Source of the DNA: Flavobacterium cyclinae
GTDB taxonomy: Bacteria > Bacteroidota > Bacteroidia > Flavobacteriales > Flavobacteriaceae
Assembly (NCBI RefSeq): GCF_021172145.1
Contig: NZ_CP089095.1
Location: forward strand, 372,001 to 436,000
Reading direction: 5' to 3'
Length of the DNA stretch: 64,000 nt
Part shown: one piece after another, positions 50,982 to 61,989 of the stretch
Layout of the letters: each line of letters begins with the position of its first letter
Numbering within the stretch: the first letter of the stretch is position 1
Made by a program: the position numbers and the translations under genes
The notes under the pieces: generated by a model
Told to the model about the DNA's origin: nothing
What the model saw: only the letters and a program-made list of their open reading frames with translations
The model's database searches: none

Positions 50982-53264
50982 ATGCATAAAGATAGTAAAC
51001 GTAGAGAAGCCTTATTATATCACGCAAAACCAACACCCGGAAAAATTCAGGTAGTACCTACCAAAAAATATGCAACACAAAGAGATTTAGCTTTAGCCTA
51101 TTCTCCAGGAGTAGCAGAACCTTGTTTAGAAATTGAAAAAGACGTTAATAACGTTTATAAATATACCGCAAAAGGAAATTTAGTAGATGTAATCTCAAAC
51201 GGAACCGCTGTTTTAGGTTTAGGAGATATTGGTCCAGAAGCTTCAAAACCGGTAATGGAAGGAAAAGGTTTGTTGTTCAAAATCTTCGCTGATATCGATG
51301 TATTTGATATCGAAGTGGGAACAAAAGACATCGAAGAATTCATTGCTACAGTAAAAAATATTGCTCCAACTTTCGGAGGAATTAACCTAGAAGACATCAA
51401 AGCACCAGAATCTTTCGAAATTGAAAGACGATTGGTAGAAGAGTTGAATATTCCAGTTATGCACGATGACCAACACGGAACTGCTATCATTTCATCAGCC
51501 GCTTTATTGAATGCAGTAGAGTTAGCAGGAAAGAAAATGGATGAAGTGAAAATGGTTATTTCTGGGGCGGGTTCGGCTGCTATTGCTTGTGCTAATTTAT
51601 ATGTTTCTTTTGGTGTGAAACCTGAAAATGTTGTGATGTTCAATAGTAAAGGAGCATTACGAAAAGACGATCCAAGAGTTACCGATATGCAACGCCGATA
51701 CGCAACCGATAAGCATTATGACGATTTAGCCCATGCTATGAAAGGTGCTGATGTATTTATCGGATTGTCTTCTGGAGATATCGTTACGCCTGAAATGTTA
51801 TTGTCTATGGCAGATAATCCAATTGTTTTTGCAATGGCAAATCCTACGCCTGAAATCAATTATAATTTAGCTATTGATACGCGTAAAGATATCATTATGG
51901 CAACAGGTCGTTCTGATCATCCTAACCAAGTGAATAATGTATTAGGTTTCCCATTTATTTTTAGAGGGGCTCTAGATGTTAGAGCTACGAAAATTAATGA
52001 GGAAATGAAAAAAGCTGCTGTTATCGCATTAGCAGAATTAGCTAAAGAATCGGTTCCGGAGCAAGTAAATATTGCGTATGGCGAAACTAAATTAACGTTT
52101 GGTCGCGATTATATTATTCCAAAACCTTTTGATCCAAGGTTAATTGCAGCAGTTCCTCCAGCCGTAGCCAAAGCTGCTATGGATTCAGGTGTAGCAACGG
52201 CTCCAATTACCGATTGGGATAAATACAAAGATGAATTGTTAGAACGAATGGGTTCTGATAATAAAATGATTCGTTTGTTGACCAATAGAGCAAGAACCAA
52301 TCCAAAACGTATTATTTTCGCTGAAGCTGATCAAATTGATGTGTTAAAAGCAGCCCAAATTGTTCATGAAGAAGGTATTGGTTTCCCAATTTTATTAGGA
52401 AATAAAGAAATAATTTTAGAATTAAAAGAAGAAATAGGATTTGATGCTGATGTTCAAATTTTTGACCCAAAAACAAAAGAGTCAGAAGCAAAAAGATTAG
52501 AATATGCACATCATTTTTGGGAAACTAGAAAGCGAAAAGGAGTTACGTTATATGAAGCAGAAAAATGGATGCGAGAGCGTAATTATTTTGGTTTAATGAT
52601 GGTAAATACAGGTGAAGCAGATGCTATGGTTACAGGGCATTCAAGAAGTTATCCTTCAACGATTAAACCTGTAATGCAATTAATTGATAAAGCCCCTGGT
52701 GTTTCAAAAATTGCTACAACCAATATGATGATGACCTCAAGAGGTCCTATTTTCTTATCAGATACTGCGATAAATCCAAATCCATCTGCTGATGATTTAG
52801 CTAGAATTGCATTAATGACAGCTAAAACGGTTAGAATGTTTGGTATTGAACCTGTAATTGCAATGGTTTCGTATTCTAATTTTGGTTCTTCTCATAATGA
52901 AGGAGCTACAAAAATTAGTCAGGCAGTTGCTTATCTTCACGAAAATTTCCCAGATTTAATTGTGGATGGAGAAATTCAAACGGATTTTGCTTTAAATCCT
53001 GAATTATTAAAAAGTAAGTTTCCATTCTCTAAATTGGTTAATAAAAAAGTAAATACATTAATTTTTCCTAACTTAGATTCGGCAAACATTACCTATAAAT
53101 TATTGAAAGAATTAAACAAGTCAGAATCTATTGGACCAATTATTTTAGGTTTAGATAAGCCAGTTCACGTATTTCAATTAGGTGCAAGTGTAGAAGAAAT
53201 GGTAAACATGGCTGCAGTAGCAGTTGTTGATGCACAAGAAAAAAGTAGAAAGCAAAACAAATAA
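50982..53264 (+). CDS. maeB: NADP-dependent malic enzyme with phosphotransacetylase-like domain
   Basis: The 760-residue protein has a malic enzyme domain (about 1-420, with A-Y-S-P-G-V-A-E-P-C, H-D-D-Q-H-G-T-A and G-A-G-S-A-A-I-A) and a C-terminal phosphotransacetylase-like domain (about 430-755), the MaeB layout. It decarboxylates malate to pyruvate with NADP; the C-terminal domain in MaeB binds acetyl-CoA and is regulatory rather than catalytic. Length is usual for the type. ruvA follows after 11 bases, so co-transcription is likely. Confidence 0.96.
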   Translation: MHKDSKRREALLYHAKPTPGKIQVVPTKKYATQRDLALAYSPGVAEPCLEIEKDVNNVYKYTAKGNLVDVISNGTAVLGLGDIGPEASKPVMEGKGLLFKIFADIDVFDIEVGTKDIEEFIATVKNIAPTFGGINLEDIKAPESFEIERRLVEELNIPVMHDDQHGTAIISSAALLNAVELAGKKMDEVKMVISGAGSAAIACANLYVSFGVKPENVVMFNSKGALRKDDPRVTDMQRRYATDKHYDDLAHAMKGADVFIGLSSGDIVTPEMLLSMADNPIVFAMANPTPEINYNLAIDTRKDIIMATGRSDHPNQVNNVLGFPFIFRGALDVRATKINEEMKKAAVIALAELAKESVPEQVNIAYGETKLTFGRDYIIPKPFDPRLIAAVPPAVAKAAMDSGVATAPITDWDKYKDELLERMGSDNKMIRLLTNRARTNPKRIIFAEADQIDVLKAAQIVHEEGIGFPILLGNKEIILELKEEIGFDADVQIFDPKTKESEAKRLEYAHHFWETRKRKGVTLYEAEKWMRERNYFGLMMVNTGEADAMVTGHSRSYPSTIKPVMQLIDKAPGVSKIATTNMMMTSRGPIFLSDTAINPNPSADDLARIALMTAKTVRMFGIEPVIAMVSYSNFGSSHNEGATKISQAVAYLHENFPDLIVDGEIQTDFALNPELLKSKFPFSKLVNKKVNTLIFPNLDSANITYKLLKELNKSESIGPIILGLDKPVHVFQLGASVEEMVNMAAVAVVDAQEKSRKQNK

Positions 53265-53275
53265 GTTAAAGTAAT

Positions 53276-53857
53276 ATGATAGCTCACATTCAAGGAAGAT
53301 TAGTTGAAAAAACACCAACAGAAGTTGTAATTGACTGTAATGGTGTGGGATATCATATTAATATCTCGTTGCATACTTTTTCATTAATTCCAGATGCTGA
53401 GAATTTGAAATTATATACATTTCTTCAAGTAAAAGAGGATTCGCATAGTTTATTTGGATTTGTAGAAAAACAAGAAAGAGAACTATTTAAATTGTTACTA
53501 TCGGTTTCTGGTGTTGGAGCAAGTACAGCAAGAACCATGTTGTCATCATTAGCACCAGCCCAAATCATACAAGCTATAGCATCAAATGATGTGGCTACTA
53601 TTCAATCAATGAAAGGTATTGGGGCAAAAACTGCTCAGCGAATCATCCTTGATTTAAAAGAAAAAGTGTTAAAAGTGTATAATTTGGATGAAGTTTCTGT
53701 ACTTGAAAGCAATACAAATAAAGATGAAGCGTTATCTGCATTAGAAGTTTTAGGTTTTGCCAGAAAAACAGCTGAAAAGGTAATCGATAAAATTATAAGA
53801 GATATCCCAAATGCCTCTGTAGAAAACTTAATAAAACAAGCTTTAAAAAATTTATAA
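53276..53857 (+). CDS. ruvA: Holliday junction DNA helicase subunit RuvA
   Basis: The 193-residue protein has the N-terminal OB domain (I-A-H-I-Q-G-R-L-V-E-K), two helix-hairpin-helix motifs (L-L-S-V-S-G-V-G and M-K-G-I-G-A-K-T-A-Q-R-I-I-L-D-L-K-E-K) and a C-terminal RuvB-contact domain (E-A-L-S-A-L-E-V-L-G-F). It binds the junction as a tetramer and loads RuvB, encoded at 46896. It is followed after three bases by sprA. Confidence 0.97.
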   Translation: MIAHIQGRLVEKTPTEVVIDCNGVGYHINISLHTFSLIPDAENLKLYTFLQVKEDSHSLFGFVEKQERELFKLLLSVSGVGASTARTMLSSLAPAQIIQAIASNDVATIQSMKGIGAKTAQRIILDLKEKVLKVYNLDEVSVLESNTNKDEALSALEVLGFARKTAEKVIDKIIRDIPNASVENLIKQALKNL

Positions 53858-53860
53858 ATC

Positions 53861-56800
53861 TTGAAAAATTTAATTATAAAAACAATTAATAAATTACAAT
53901 ACAGTCTTGCATTATTATGTATGTTTTTTTCATTTTCACTACAAGCACAAGTAGATGAAGAAGAAAAAGATTCTGTTAAAACAGGTGTAGATTTAGGGAA
54001 ACTTTCTATGCCTAATCCACAATCTATTGTTGATAAATACACTTACGATCCTGTTTCTAATCGTTATATTTATACAAGTTCGGTAGATGGGTTTAATATT
54101 AATTATCCCATGATTTTAACACCAAAACAATATGAAGAACTTGTTTTGCGTGAACAAATGCGTAAGTATTATCAAGAGAAATCAGCTGCAATTGATGGAA
54201 AAAAATCAGGGTCTGAAGCTGCAAAAAAAGATTTGTTACCAAGATATTATGTAAATTCTAAGTTTTTTGAAAGTATTTTTGGAAGTAACACGATTGATGT
54301 AAAACCTACAGGTTCTGTTGAATTAGATTTAGGAGTGCGTTTTACCAAACAAGATAACCCATCGTTTTCTCCAAGAAACAGAAGAACAACTAGCTTTGAT
54401 TTTGATCAGCGAATTAGTGTTGGTCTTCAAGGAAAAGTGGGTACAAGATTGAATGTAAATGTAAATTATGATACCCAATCAACATTTGCCTTTCAGAATT
54501 TAATTAAATTAGAATATACACCAACAGAAGACGATATTATTAAAAAAATTGAGGTGGGAAATGTTAGTTTTCCATTATCAAATTCTTTAGTAAGAGGAGC
54601 TCAAAGTTTGTTTGGGGTAAAAGCCCAATTGCAATTTGGGAAAACAACATTTACAGGAGTTTTTTCTGAGCAAAAATCTCAAACAAAATCGGTTACAGCT
54701 CAAGGAGGTGGAACACTACAAGATTTTGAATTGTTTGCTTTAGATTATGATGCAGATCGCCATTATTTCCTTTCTCAATATTTTAGAAATAATTACGATA
54801 AAGCATTAGAAACTTTTCCACTGATTAACTCACGTGTTCAAATTAATAGAATTGAAGTTTGGATTACAAACAAGCAAAATAGAGTAAATACTACCGAAAA
54901 TAATCTTAGAAATATTGTAGCACTTCAAGATTTAGGTGAAGCGCCACTTACTACAGTATTACCACAAGAAACGGTTCATATCGATTTAGTAGCTAACCCT
55001 ACTTTTTACAATGCGCCAGCAAACTCACCTTCTGACAATTCCAATAATAAATATGATCCAAATGCCATTGGAAGTAACTTTTTGAATAGTGCAATTCGTG
55101 ATGTATCTTTAGCTTCTAATGGATTTAATATTGTGGGTGGTGCATCTGAAGGAGTAGATTTTGCAAAATTAGAAAATGCAAGAAAGTTAACCCCTTCTGA
55201 ATATACTTTTCATCCTCAATTGGGATATATTTCATTAAATCAAAGACTAGCTAATGATGAAGTATTAGCGGTTGCTTATCAATATACAATTGGTGGTGAT
55301 GTGTATCAAGTTGGTGAATTTGGTACTGATGGTGTTGACGCAACAAATGTGGGTGGGACAGGAGTTCCAAATTCTCAAGCATTGGTTTTAAAATTATTAA
55401 AAAGTAACTTAACTATTGATAAATACCAGGTTTCAGGTGTTGATTATACCATGCCAACTTGGAATTTGATGATGAAAAACATTTACCAAATTCCGGGAGG
55501 TTATCAATTGCAACAAGAAGATTTTAAATTAAATATTCTTTACACAGATCCTTCTCCTTTAAATTACATTACGCAATCAGGTATTGATGCATTGCCTTCT
55601 GATGTAGAGCAAACTCCTTTACTAAAAGTATTTAATTTAGATAAGTTAAATTATACAAACGACCCTCAAGAAGGAGGTGATGGATTCTTTGATTTTTATC
55701 CTGGTCTAACTGTGGATACACAAAGAGGAAAAATTATTTTTACTACTGTTGAGCCATTTGGAAAACATTTATTTGAAAAGTTAGACGTACCAGCACTAGC
55801 TGAAAATTATGATGATCCGTTAACCTACAATAGTAACCAAGCTAAATATGTTTTCAGAAGTTTGTATAAAACTACTCAAGCTGCTGCTTTACAAGAAAGT
55901 GCTAAGAATAAATTCCAATTAAAAGGTCGCTTTAAATCTATGGGTGGAGACGGAATTTCTATTGGTGCATTCAATGTACCTCAAGGTTCTGTTGTAGTTA
56001 CTGCTGGAGGTAGAGTTTTGGTAGAAGGTGTAGATTATACCGTTAATTACCAAATGGGTAAAGTACAAATTTTAGATCCATCACTACAAGCTTCAAATAC
56101 ACCAATTGAAGTTTCTGTTGAAAATAACTCCGTTTTCGGACAACAAACTAGAAGATTTTGGGGTTTAAATGTGGAACATAAATTCAATGATAAATTTTTA
56201 ATGGGTGCTACGATTTTAAATATGTCAGAGCGACCATTTACTACCAAATCAAATTATGGTCAAGAGTCGGTTAATAATACCATTTTTGGTTTCAATACCA
56301 ATTATTCAACTGAAATTCCATTTTTAACTCGATTAGTAAATAAATTACCAAATATTGATACAGACGTTCCTTCAAATCTTTCTTTTAGAGGTGAGATAGC
56401 TTATTTAAAACCAGGCGCTTCTAAAGCTGATCAGTTTAATGGCGAAGCAACTACATATATTGACGATTTTGAAGGTTCTCAAACGACGATTGATATGCGT
56501 TCGCCTCAAGCATGGACATTGTCAAGTGTACCTTTAGAAGGTGATTATGATGGTGTAGCTACTACTGCAGAACCAAGTACTGACGATTTATCCGTGGGAT
56601 ATAAAAGAAGTAAATTAGCTTGGTATTCTATAGATCCTGTTTTTTATACGCAAACACCTTCTGGAGTTGATGAGAATGATTTGTCATTCAATACAACTCG
56701 TCGTGTTTTTAGTCGCGAATTGTATCCAGTAACCGATATTGCTCAAGGGCAGTCAACGGTTATTAATACCTTAGATTTAACGTATTTTCCAAAAGACAGA

Positions 56801-59800
56801 GGACCATATAATTTTAATCCTTCTTTAGCAGCAACAAATCAATTTTCAGACTTAGAAGCTCCTGATACTTGGGCGGGAATTATGCGTTCTATTAATTCGA
56901 CTAATTTTGAGCAATCAAATGTAGAATACATTCAGTTTTGGGTAATGGATCCATATTATGGAAATGCTGGAGACAAAGCTGACCCAACAAATACAGGTAA
57001 ATTAGTATTCAATTTAGGTGAAATTTCGGAAGATATTTTAAGAGATGGTAGAAAATTATATGAAAATGGACTACCAGAAACCGATGCAACTCAACCCGTT
57101 GTTAGTACAGCTTGGGGGCAAGTGCCAGCTTCTCAATCTTTAATTTATGCTTTTGATACAAATGAAGCTAATCGAAATGTTCAAGATGCTGGTTTTGATG
57201 GTTTAACCGATTTAGGGGAGGCTTCAAAGTATCCTGATTTTGCATCTTATCCTGACCCGGCAGCAGATAATTATCAATTTTATTTGCAAAATTCAGGGGA
57301 TATCATTACTCGTTATAGAAATTACAATGGTTTTGAAGGAAATTCGCCTGTAAATGTAACTAATGATAATAGAGGTAATACAACTTTCCCTGATGTAGAA
57401 GATGTAAATCGTGATAATACGATGAACACAATTAATGCTTATTTTAAGTTTGAAGTTCCATTAATTGCTTATGGTGATAGTGATGCCGATGTTCCAGTAG
57501 GTCAAAATTATATTGCCGATTTTAGAACGGATAATAATGTGGATTTGCCTAATGGTTCAGTTGGAAAAGTAAGATGGATTTTATTTAAAATACCAATTTT
57601 AGAAATTACAGATGCTAATAAAGTAGGTCCTATTTCTGATTTTCGTTCTATTCGTTTCATGAGAATGTACATGAGCGGATTTAAAGAGGCGATCACACTT
57701 CGTTTTGGAGCTCTGGATTTAGTTAGAGGAGAATGGAGAAGATATACAGGTAATTTTGACGAGTTAGATCCAGATCCAGATGATGAAAATACAGGTTTTG
57801 ATGTTGTAGCTTTAAATATTCAGGAAAATGGTCAAAGAAGTCCAATAAATTATGTAACGCCTCCGGGAGTAGTTAGAGAACAATTGTATAACAACAACAC
57901 AATTATCAATCAAAATGAACAATCGCTTTCATTAAGAGTATATGATAAATTAGGAGGAACTACTAATGGATTAGAAAATGATGATGCTAGAGCCGTTTTT
58001 AAAAATGTAAATGTCGACATGCGTCAGTTTAAAAAACTAAGAATGTTTTTACATGCTGAAGCAGTCCAAAATGGAGATTTACAAGACGACGAGTTAATCG
58101 CTTTCATTCGTTTTGGTAACGATTTTACAGATAACTTTTATCAGGTGGAAATTCCATTAAAAGTTACATCATTTGGTGCTTCATCGCCTGACGATATTTG
58201 GCCAAGTGAAAATGAAATTGAAATTTCTTTAGACCTATTAACCAAGTTAAAAATATTAGCTCTTCAAAGTGACCCTTCTATTTCAATTGATCTAAATGGA
58301 ATAGGTTTTATTGAAGAAGAGGCTATAGGTTCTTCAAATAACAGATTGACTCTTGGAATTAAAGGTAATCCAAACTTTGGATTAGTGAGAACTTTAATGA
58401 TTGGTATTAAGAATAAATCAGGCAGTACAAAAAGAGGAGAAGTTTGGTTTAATGAACTTCGTATGTCTGATATGGATAATAAAGGAGGTTATGCTGCAGT
58501 AGCTAATTTAGATACGAATTTAGCTGATTTTGCTAATGTATCGGCTACAACTAGAGTGGGTACTATTGGTTTTGGTGCACTAGAGCAAGGTCCAAATGAA
58601 AGAAGTAGAGAAGATGTCTTTCAATATGATATTGTTACGAATGTTAATTTAGGTAAGTTACTACCAAAAAAATGGGGAATTAATTTACCTTTTAATTATG
58701 CGGTTGGAGAAGAAACGATTACTCCAAAATATGATCCTTTTTATCAAGATATTGAGTTAAATCAATTGTTAGATATTACTTCAGATCCTATTCAAAGATC
58801 TAATATTGAAGAAAGAGCAATTGATTATACTAAGAGAACAAGTTTCAATTTAATTGGGGTTAAAAAAGAAAAAAATCCAGAAAAGAAAACCCATTTTTAT
58901 GATGTTGAAAATTTAACTTTATCCTATTCGTTAAATGAAACAGAACATCATGATTATGAAATTGAAAATTTAATTGATAAACAAAATCGAACTACAGTTG
59001 ATTATGCTTATACGTTTAAGCCTAAGACTGTTGAACCATTTAAAAATACAAAAGCTTTCAAAAAGAGTGGATATTATAAAATGTTAAGCGATTTGAATTT
59101 CAATTATTTACCAAGTAATATTTCATTTAGTTCAAACATCATACGTCAATTTAATAGACAAAGATTCAGATTAGTTGATGTACAAGGAATTGGTTTAGGA
59201 GATTTGTATAGAAGAAATTATTTTTTCAATTATACTTATGGATTTAATTATAACATTACAAAATCACTACGATTGAATTATACGGCTTCATCTAATAATA
59301 TTGTTCGTAATTATTTAGATGAAAATAATTTACCAATAGATGGATTGGATATTTGGGATGATTATTGGAATGTAGGAGAATCTAATCAACATAACCAACA
59401 ATTAGTAGTTAATTATGATTTACCTATAAATAAGATTCCATTATTTAGTTTTGTAAAATCAACTTATTCCTATACGGGAGATTATAATTGGCAACGTTCT
59501 TCTGATGCTTTTTCATCAGTAACAGGAGCCGATGGTAATGTTTATGCCTTAGGGAATACCATTCAAAATGCCAATTCACATAAGTTAAATACAACTTTGA
59601 ACATGGATTTGTTTTATAAGTACATTGGTTTAACTAAGACAAAGCGAAATAAAAAAGTAACTACAAATACTAAAGATAAAAATAATGCTCCAAAACCTGG
59701 GCAACAAATTAAAGCGCCTAAAGGAAATGTTACCCAAGAGCGTGGTGTGTTTATGAGCGGGTTAATTGGAGTGATAACGAGTGTTAAAAACATCCAAATT

Positions 59801-61081
59801 AATTATACTGAAAATAACGGAACAGTGTTGCCAGGTTATTTACCAGGTCTAGGATTTTTTGGGTCTTCAAAACCAACTTTAGGGTTTGTATTTGGTAGTC
59901 AATCCGATGTGCGTTATGAAGCAGCAAGAAACGGATGGTTAACAACTTTCCCAGAATTCAATCAGAATTTTACCCAAATTCAAAATAAGAAATTGAATGT
60001 AACAGCACAAATGGAAGTGTTCCCTGATTTTAAAATAGATCTTACGGCAGATAGAACTTATGCTTATAATTTCTCAGAACAGTTTGATGTAACAGCAGGT
60101 CAATATAATTCAAGAGCACCTTATGATTTTGGTAATTTTAATATTTCAACAATATTAATATCTACAGCATTTACTCAAAGCGATGTCAATTTTTCTAAAA
60201 CATTCCAAGAATTTAGAGACAATCGAATAATAATAGCAGATAGATTAGCAGAGCGCTACTATGGAAATAGTTCATTCTTAAGGGATGCTGAAGGATATCC
60301 TTTAGGTTACGGAAAGAACAGTCAGCAAGTTTTATTACCGGCATTTTTAGCTGCTTATTCAGGTCAAAGTGCTGATAAAGTTTCAACTGGAGTATTTCGA
60401 AATGTGCCTTTACCAAACTGGACTATTAAATACACAGGTTTAATGCGTTATAAATGGTTTAAGGATAATTTTAAAAGATTTTCAATTCAACACGGATATA
60501 GAGCAAGTTATAATGTAAATGCATTTCGTTCTAATTTAAATTCGGCACCTCTTGATGCAAATGGTAACTTCTTTGCATCAAAAATTATTTCAAATGTAAA
60601 TCTTGCAGAACAATTTAATCCGCTTGTAAAAGTTGAGTTTGAAATGAAGAACTCCATAAAAGTATTAGCTGAACTTAAAAAGGACAGAACGTTGAATATG
60701 AGTTTTGATAATAACTTGCTTACAGAAGTTAGTGGAAACGAATATATAATTGGTTTAGGATATAGAATTAAAGATGTAACCATTAATTCTTCATTAGCAG
60801 ACAATGCAGCAGGAATTATTAAAAGTGATATCAATATTAAAGCAGATTTTTCACTAAGAAAAAACAATACAATTGTGCGTTATTTGGATTATGATAACAA
60901 TCAATTAGGAGGAGGGCAAGATTTATGGTCAGTACGATTAACAGCAGATTATTCTTTTAGTAAAAATTTAACTGCTATTTTCTTTTATGATCATCAGTTT
61001 TCTCAAGCAGTAATTTCAACTTCTTTTCCAACAACTAATATTAGAGGCGGATTTACATTGCGATATAATTTTGGTAATTAA
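53861..61081 (+). CDS. sprA: SprA, type IX secretion translocon (gliding motility protein)
   Basis: The 2406-residue protein is the giant outer-membrane barrel of the type IX secretion system, through which folded C-terminal-domain cargo and gliding adhesins such as SprB are exported. It begins with a signal peptide (S-L-Q-A-Q near residue 30), then long beta-rich repeats with many aromatic strand ends, and ends R-Y-N-F-G-N. The start is TTG 53861, three bases after the ruvA stop. I use it because the signal peptide needs it and no suitable ATG is near. The ruvA-sprA-gcvH neighbourhood is known from other flavobacteria. It ends at a terminator. Confidence 0.95.
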   Translation: MKNLIIKTINKLQYSLALLCMFFSFSLQAQVDEEEKDSVKTGVDLGKLSMPNPQSIVDKYTYDPVSNRYIYTSSVDGFNINYPMILTPKQYEELVLREQMRKYYQEKSAAIDGKKSGSEAAKKDLLPRYYVNSKFFESIFGSNTIDVKPTGSVELDLGVRFTKQDNPSFSPRNRRTTSFDFDQRISVGLQGKVGTRLNVNVNYDTQSTFAFQNLIKLEYTPTEDDIIKKIEVGNVSFPLSNSLVRGAQSLFGVKAQLQFGKTTFTGVFSEQKSQTKSVTAQGGGTLQDFELFALDYDADRHYFLSQYFRNNYDKALETFPLINSRVQINRIEVWITNKQNRVNTTENNLRNIVALQDLGEAPLTTVLPQETVHIDLVANPTFYNAPANSPSDNSNNKYDPNAIGSNFLNSAIRDVSLASNGFNIVGGASEGVDFAKLENARKLTPSEYTFHPQLGYISLNQRLANDEVLAVAYQYTIGGDVYQVGEFGTDGVDATNVGGTGVPNSQALVLKLLKSNLTIDKYQVSGVDYTMPTWNLMMKNIYQIPGGYQLQQEDFKLNILYTDPSPLNYITQSGIDALPSDVEQTPLLKVFNLDKLNYTNDPQEGGDGFFDFYPGLTVDTQRGKIIFTTVEPFGKHLFEKLDVPALAENYDDPLTYNSNQAKYVFRSLYKTTQAAALQESAKNKFQLKGRFKSMGGDGISIGAFNVPQGSVVVTAGGRVLVEGVDYTVNYQMGKVQILDPSLQASNTPIEVSVENNSVFGQQTRRFWGLNVEHKFNDKFLMGATILNMSERPFTTKSNYGQESVNNTIFGFNTNYSTEIPFLTRLVNKLPNIDTDVPSNLSFRGEIAYLKPGASKADQFNGEATTYIDDFEGSQTTIDMRSPQAWTLSSVPLEGDYDGVATTAEPSTDDLSVGYKRSKLAWYSIDPVFYTQTPSGVDENDLSFNTTRRVFSRELYPVTDIAQGQSTVINTLDLTYFPKDRGPYNFNPSLAATNQFSDLEAPDTWAGIMRSINSTNFEQSNVEYIQFWVMDPYYGNAGDKADPTNTGKLVFNLGEISEDILRDGRKLYENGLPETDATQPVVSTAWGQVPASQSLIYAFDTNEANRNVQDAGFDGLTDLGEASKYPDFASYPDPAADNYQFYLQNSGDIITRYRNYNGFEGNSPVNVTNDNRGNTTFPDVEDVNRDNTMNTINAYFKFEVPLIAYGDSDADVPVGQNYIADFRTDNNVDLPNGSVGKVRWILFKIPILEITDANKVGPISDFRSIRFMRMYMSGFKEAITLRFGALDLVRGEWRRYTGNFDELDPDPDDENTGFDVVALNIQENGQRSPINYVTPPGVVREQLYNNNTIINQNEQSLSLRVYDKLGGTTNGLENDDARAVFKNVNVDMRQFKKLRMFLHAEAVQNGDLQDDELIAFIRFGNDFTDNFYQVEIPLKVTSFGASSPDDIWPSENEIEISLDLLTKLKILALQSDPSISIDLNGIGFIEEEAIGSSNNRLTLGIKGNPNFGLVRTLMIGIKNKSGSTKRGEVWFNELRMSDMDNKGGYAAVANLDTNLADFANVSATTRVGTIGFGALEQGPNERSREDVFQYDIVTNVNLGKLLPKKWGINLPFNYAVGEETITPKYDPFYQDIELNQLLDITSDPIQRSNIEERAIDYTKRTSFNLIGVKKEKNPEKKTHFYDVENLTLSYSLNETEHHDYEIENLIDKQNRTTVDYAYTFKPKTVEPFKNTKAFKKSGYYKMLSDLNFNYLPSNISFSSNIIRQFNRQRFRLVDVQGIGLGDLYRRNYFFNYTYGFNYNITKSLRLNYTASSNNIVRNYLDENNLPIDGLDIWDDYWNVGESNQHNQQLVVNYDLPINKIPLFSFVKSTYSYTGDYNWQRSSDAFSSVTGADGNVYALGNTIQNANSHKLNTTLNMDLFYKYIGLTKTKRNKKVTTNTKDKNNAPKPGQQIKAPKGNVTQERGVFMSGLIGVITSVKNIQINYTENNGTVLPGYLPGLGFFGSSKPTLGFVFGSQSDVRYEAARNGWLTTFPEFNQNFTQIQNKKLNVTAQMEVFPDFKIDLTADRTYAYNFSEQFDVTAGQYNSRAPYDFGNFNISTILISTAFTQSDVNFSKTFQEFRDNRIIIADRLAERYYGNSSFLRDAEGYPLGYGKNSQQVLLPAFLAAYSGQSADKVSTGVFRNVPLPNWTIKYTGLMRYKWFKDNFKRFSIQHGYRASYNVNAFRSNLNSAPLDANGNFFASKIISNVNLAEQFNPLVKVEFEMKNSIKVLAELKKDRTLNMSFDNNLLTEVSGNEYIIGLGYRIKDVTINSSLADNAAGIIKSDINIKADFSLRKNNTIVRYLDYDNNQLGGGQDLWSVRLTADYSFSKNLTAIFFYDHQFSQAVISTSFPTTNIRGGFTLRYNFGN

Positions 61082-61099
61082 TTTATTAAATCCTAATAA

Positions 61100-61139
61100 A
61101 ATAACCTCTAGCATAAAAAGTTAGAGGTTATTTTTTTTC
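61100..61139 (+). terminator. Terminator after sprA
   Basis: AATAACCTCTA and TAGAGGTTATT pair over a small loop and are followed by eight T residues. It separates sprA from gcvH. Confidence 0.93.
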
Positions 61140-61183
61140 ACAAAAAATAACAAAAACCTTTTTCTCATTTCAATAAATACAAT

Positions 61184-61191
61184 TACATTTG
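61184..61191 (+). promoter_or_regulatory. -7 box of gcvH
   Basis: TACATTTG matches the -7 consensus, 21 bases before the gcvH ATG. Confidence 0.6.
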
Positions 61192-61212
61192 TACGTCAAA
61201 AAATTATAACAA

Positions 61213-61593
61213 ATGAATATACCAGCTAATTTAAAATACACTAAAGATCACGAATGGGTATCTGTTGAAGGAGATATTGCAATTGTAGGAATTACAGATT
61301 TTGCTCAAAAAGAATTGGGAGATATTGTTTATGTTGAAGTAGAAACACTTGATCAAACATTAAGTAAAGACGAGGTTTTTGGAACAGTTGAAGCTGTTAA
61401 AACCGTTTCTGATTTGTTTTTACCATTATCTGGTGAAATTATTGAATTTAATGATTCTTTAGAATCTGATCCTGAAAAAGTAAATACGGATCCTTATGGA
61501 GATGGTTGGATGGTAAAAGTAAAATTTACAGACGCATCTGAAATAGAAACGCTTTTGTCAAGTGAAGATTATAAAGCACTTATCGGAGCGTAA
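61213..61593 (+). CDS. gcvH: Glycine cleavage system H protein
   Basis: The 126-residue protein has the lipoyl domain with lipoyl lysine K63 in [17 protein letters not shown] near the N-terminus and [10 protein letters not shown] near residue 97. It shuttles the methylamine group of glycine between P, T and L proteins. Only the H gene is here; the other parts must lie elsewhere. The 3' end overlaps the VanZ-like gene by 32 bases. Confidence 0.97.
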   Translation: MNIPANLKYTKDHEWVSVEGDIAIVGITDFAQKELGDIVYVEVETLDQTLSKDEVFGTVEAVKTVSDLFLPLSGEIIEFNDSLESDPEKVNTDPYGDGWMVKVKFTDASEIETLLSSEDYKALIGA

Positions 61594-61945
61594 TTATTTA
61601 TATCTTGCTGTAATTTGGGCTGTTTTAATTGCAGTTTTAAGTTTAGTAAGCTTAAATTCTATATCAAAAGAAATAAATATATCAAGTAACGATAAGTTTT
61701 TTCATTTTGTTTTTTATGCCATTTTAACTGTATTGTTGCTTTTATATAAAAGAAAAACAAAATATAATTTGTTAATTATTCTTTTTGTAATCATATATGG
61801 CATAATTATTGAGATATTACAAGCGTTATTAACAACAAACAGAGAGGCTGATATTTATGATGCAATTGCTAATTCTTTAGGAGCAATTACAGGTTTAGTC
61901 CTTTTGCGAATTGTTAAAAATAAAAAAAACAATAAAAATTTTTAA
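61562..61945 (+). CDS. VanZ-like membrane protein
   Basis: The 127-residue protein has about four transmembrane helices and the VanZ pattern S-x-D-K-x-F-H-F near residue 42, G-x-x-I-E-I-L-Q near residue 82 and [12 protein letters not shown] near residue 97. The start codon is GTG 61562, inside gcvH. No ATG is available before the first helix, so this or another non-ATG start is likely. VanZ-like proteins are mostly of unknown role. Confidence 0.85.
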   Translation: MKIIKHLSERNYLYLAVIWAVLIAVLSLVSLNSISKEINISSNDKFFHFVFYAILTVLLLLYKRKTKYNLLIILFVIIYGIIIEILQALLTTNREADIYDAIANSLGAITGLVLLRIVKNKKNNKNF

Positions 61946-61989
61946 AACATTTCTAATATTAATTATATTAGCATCTCAAAACTAAAATT

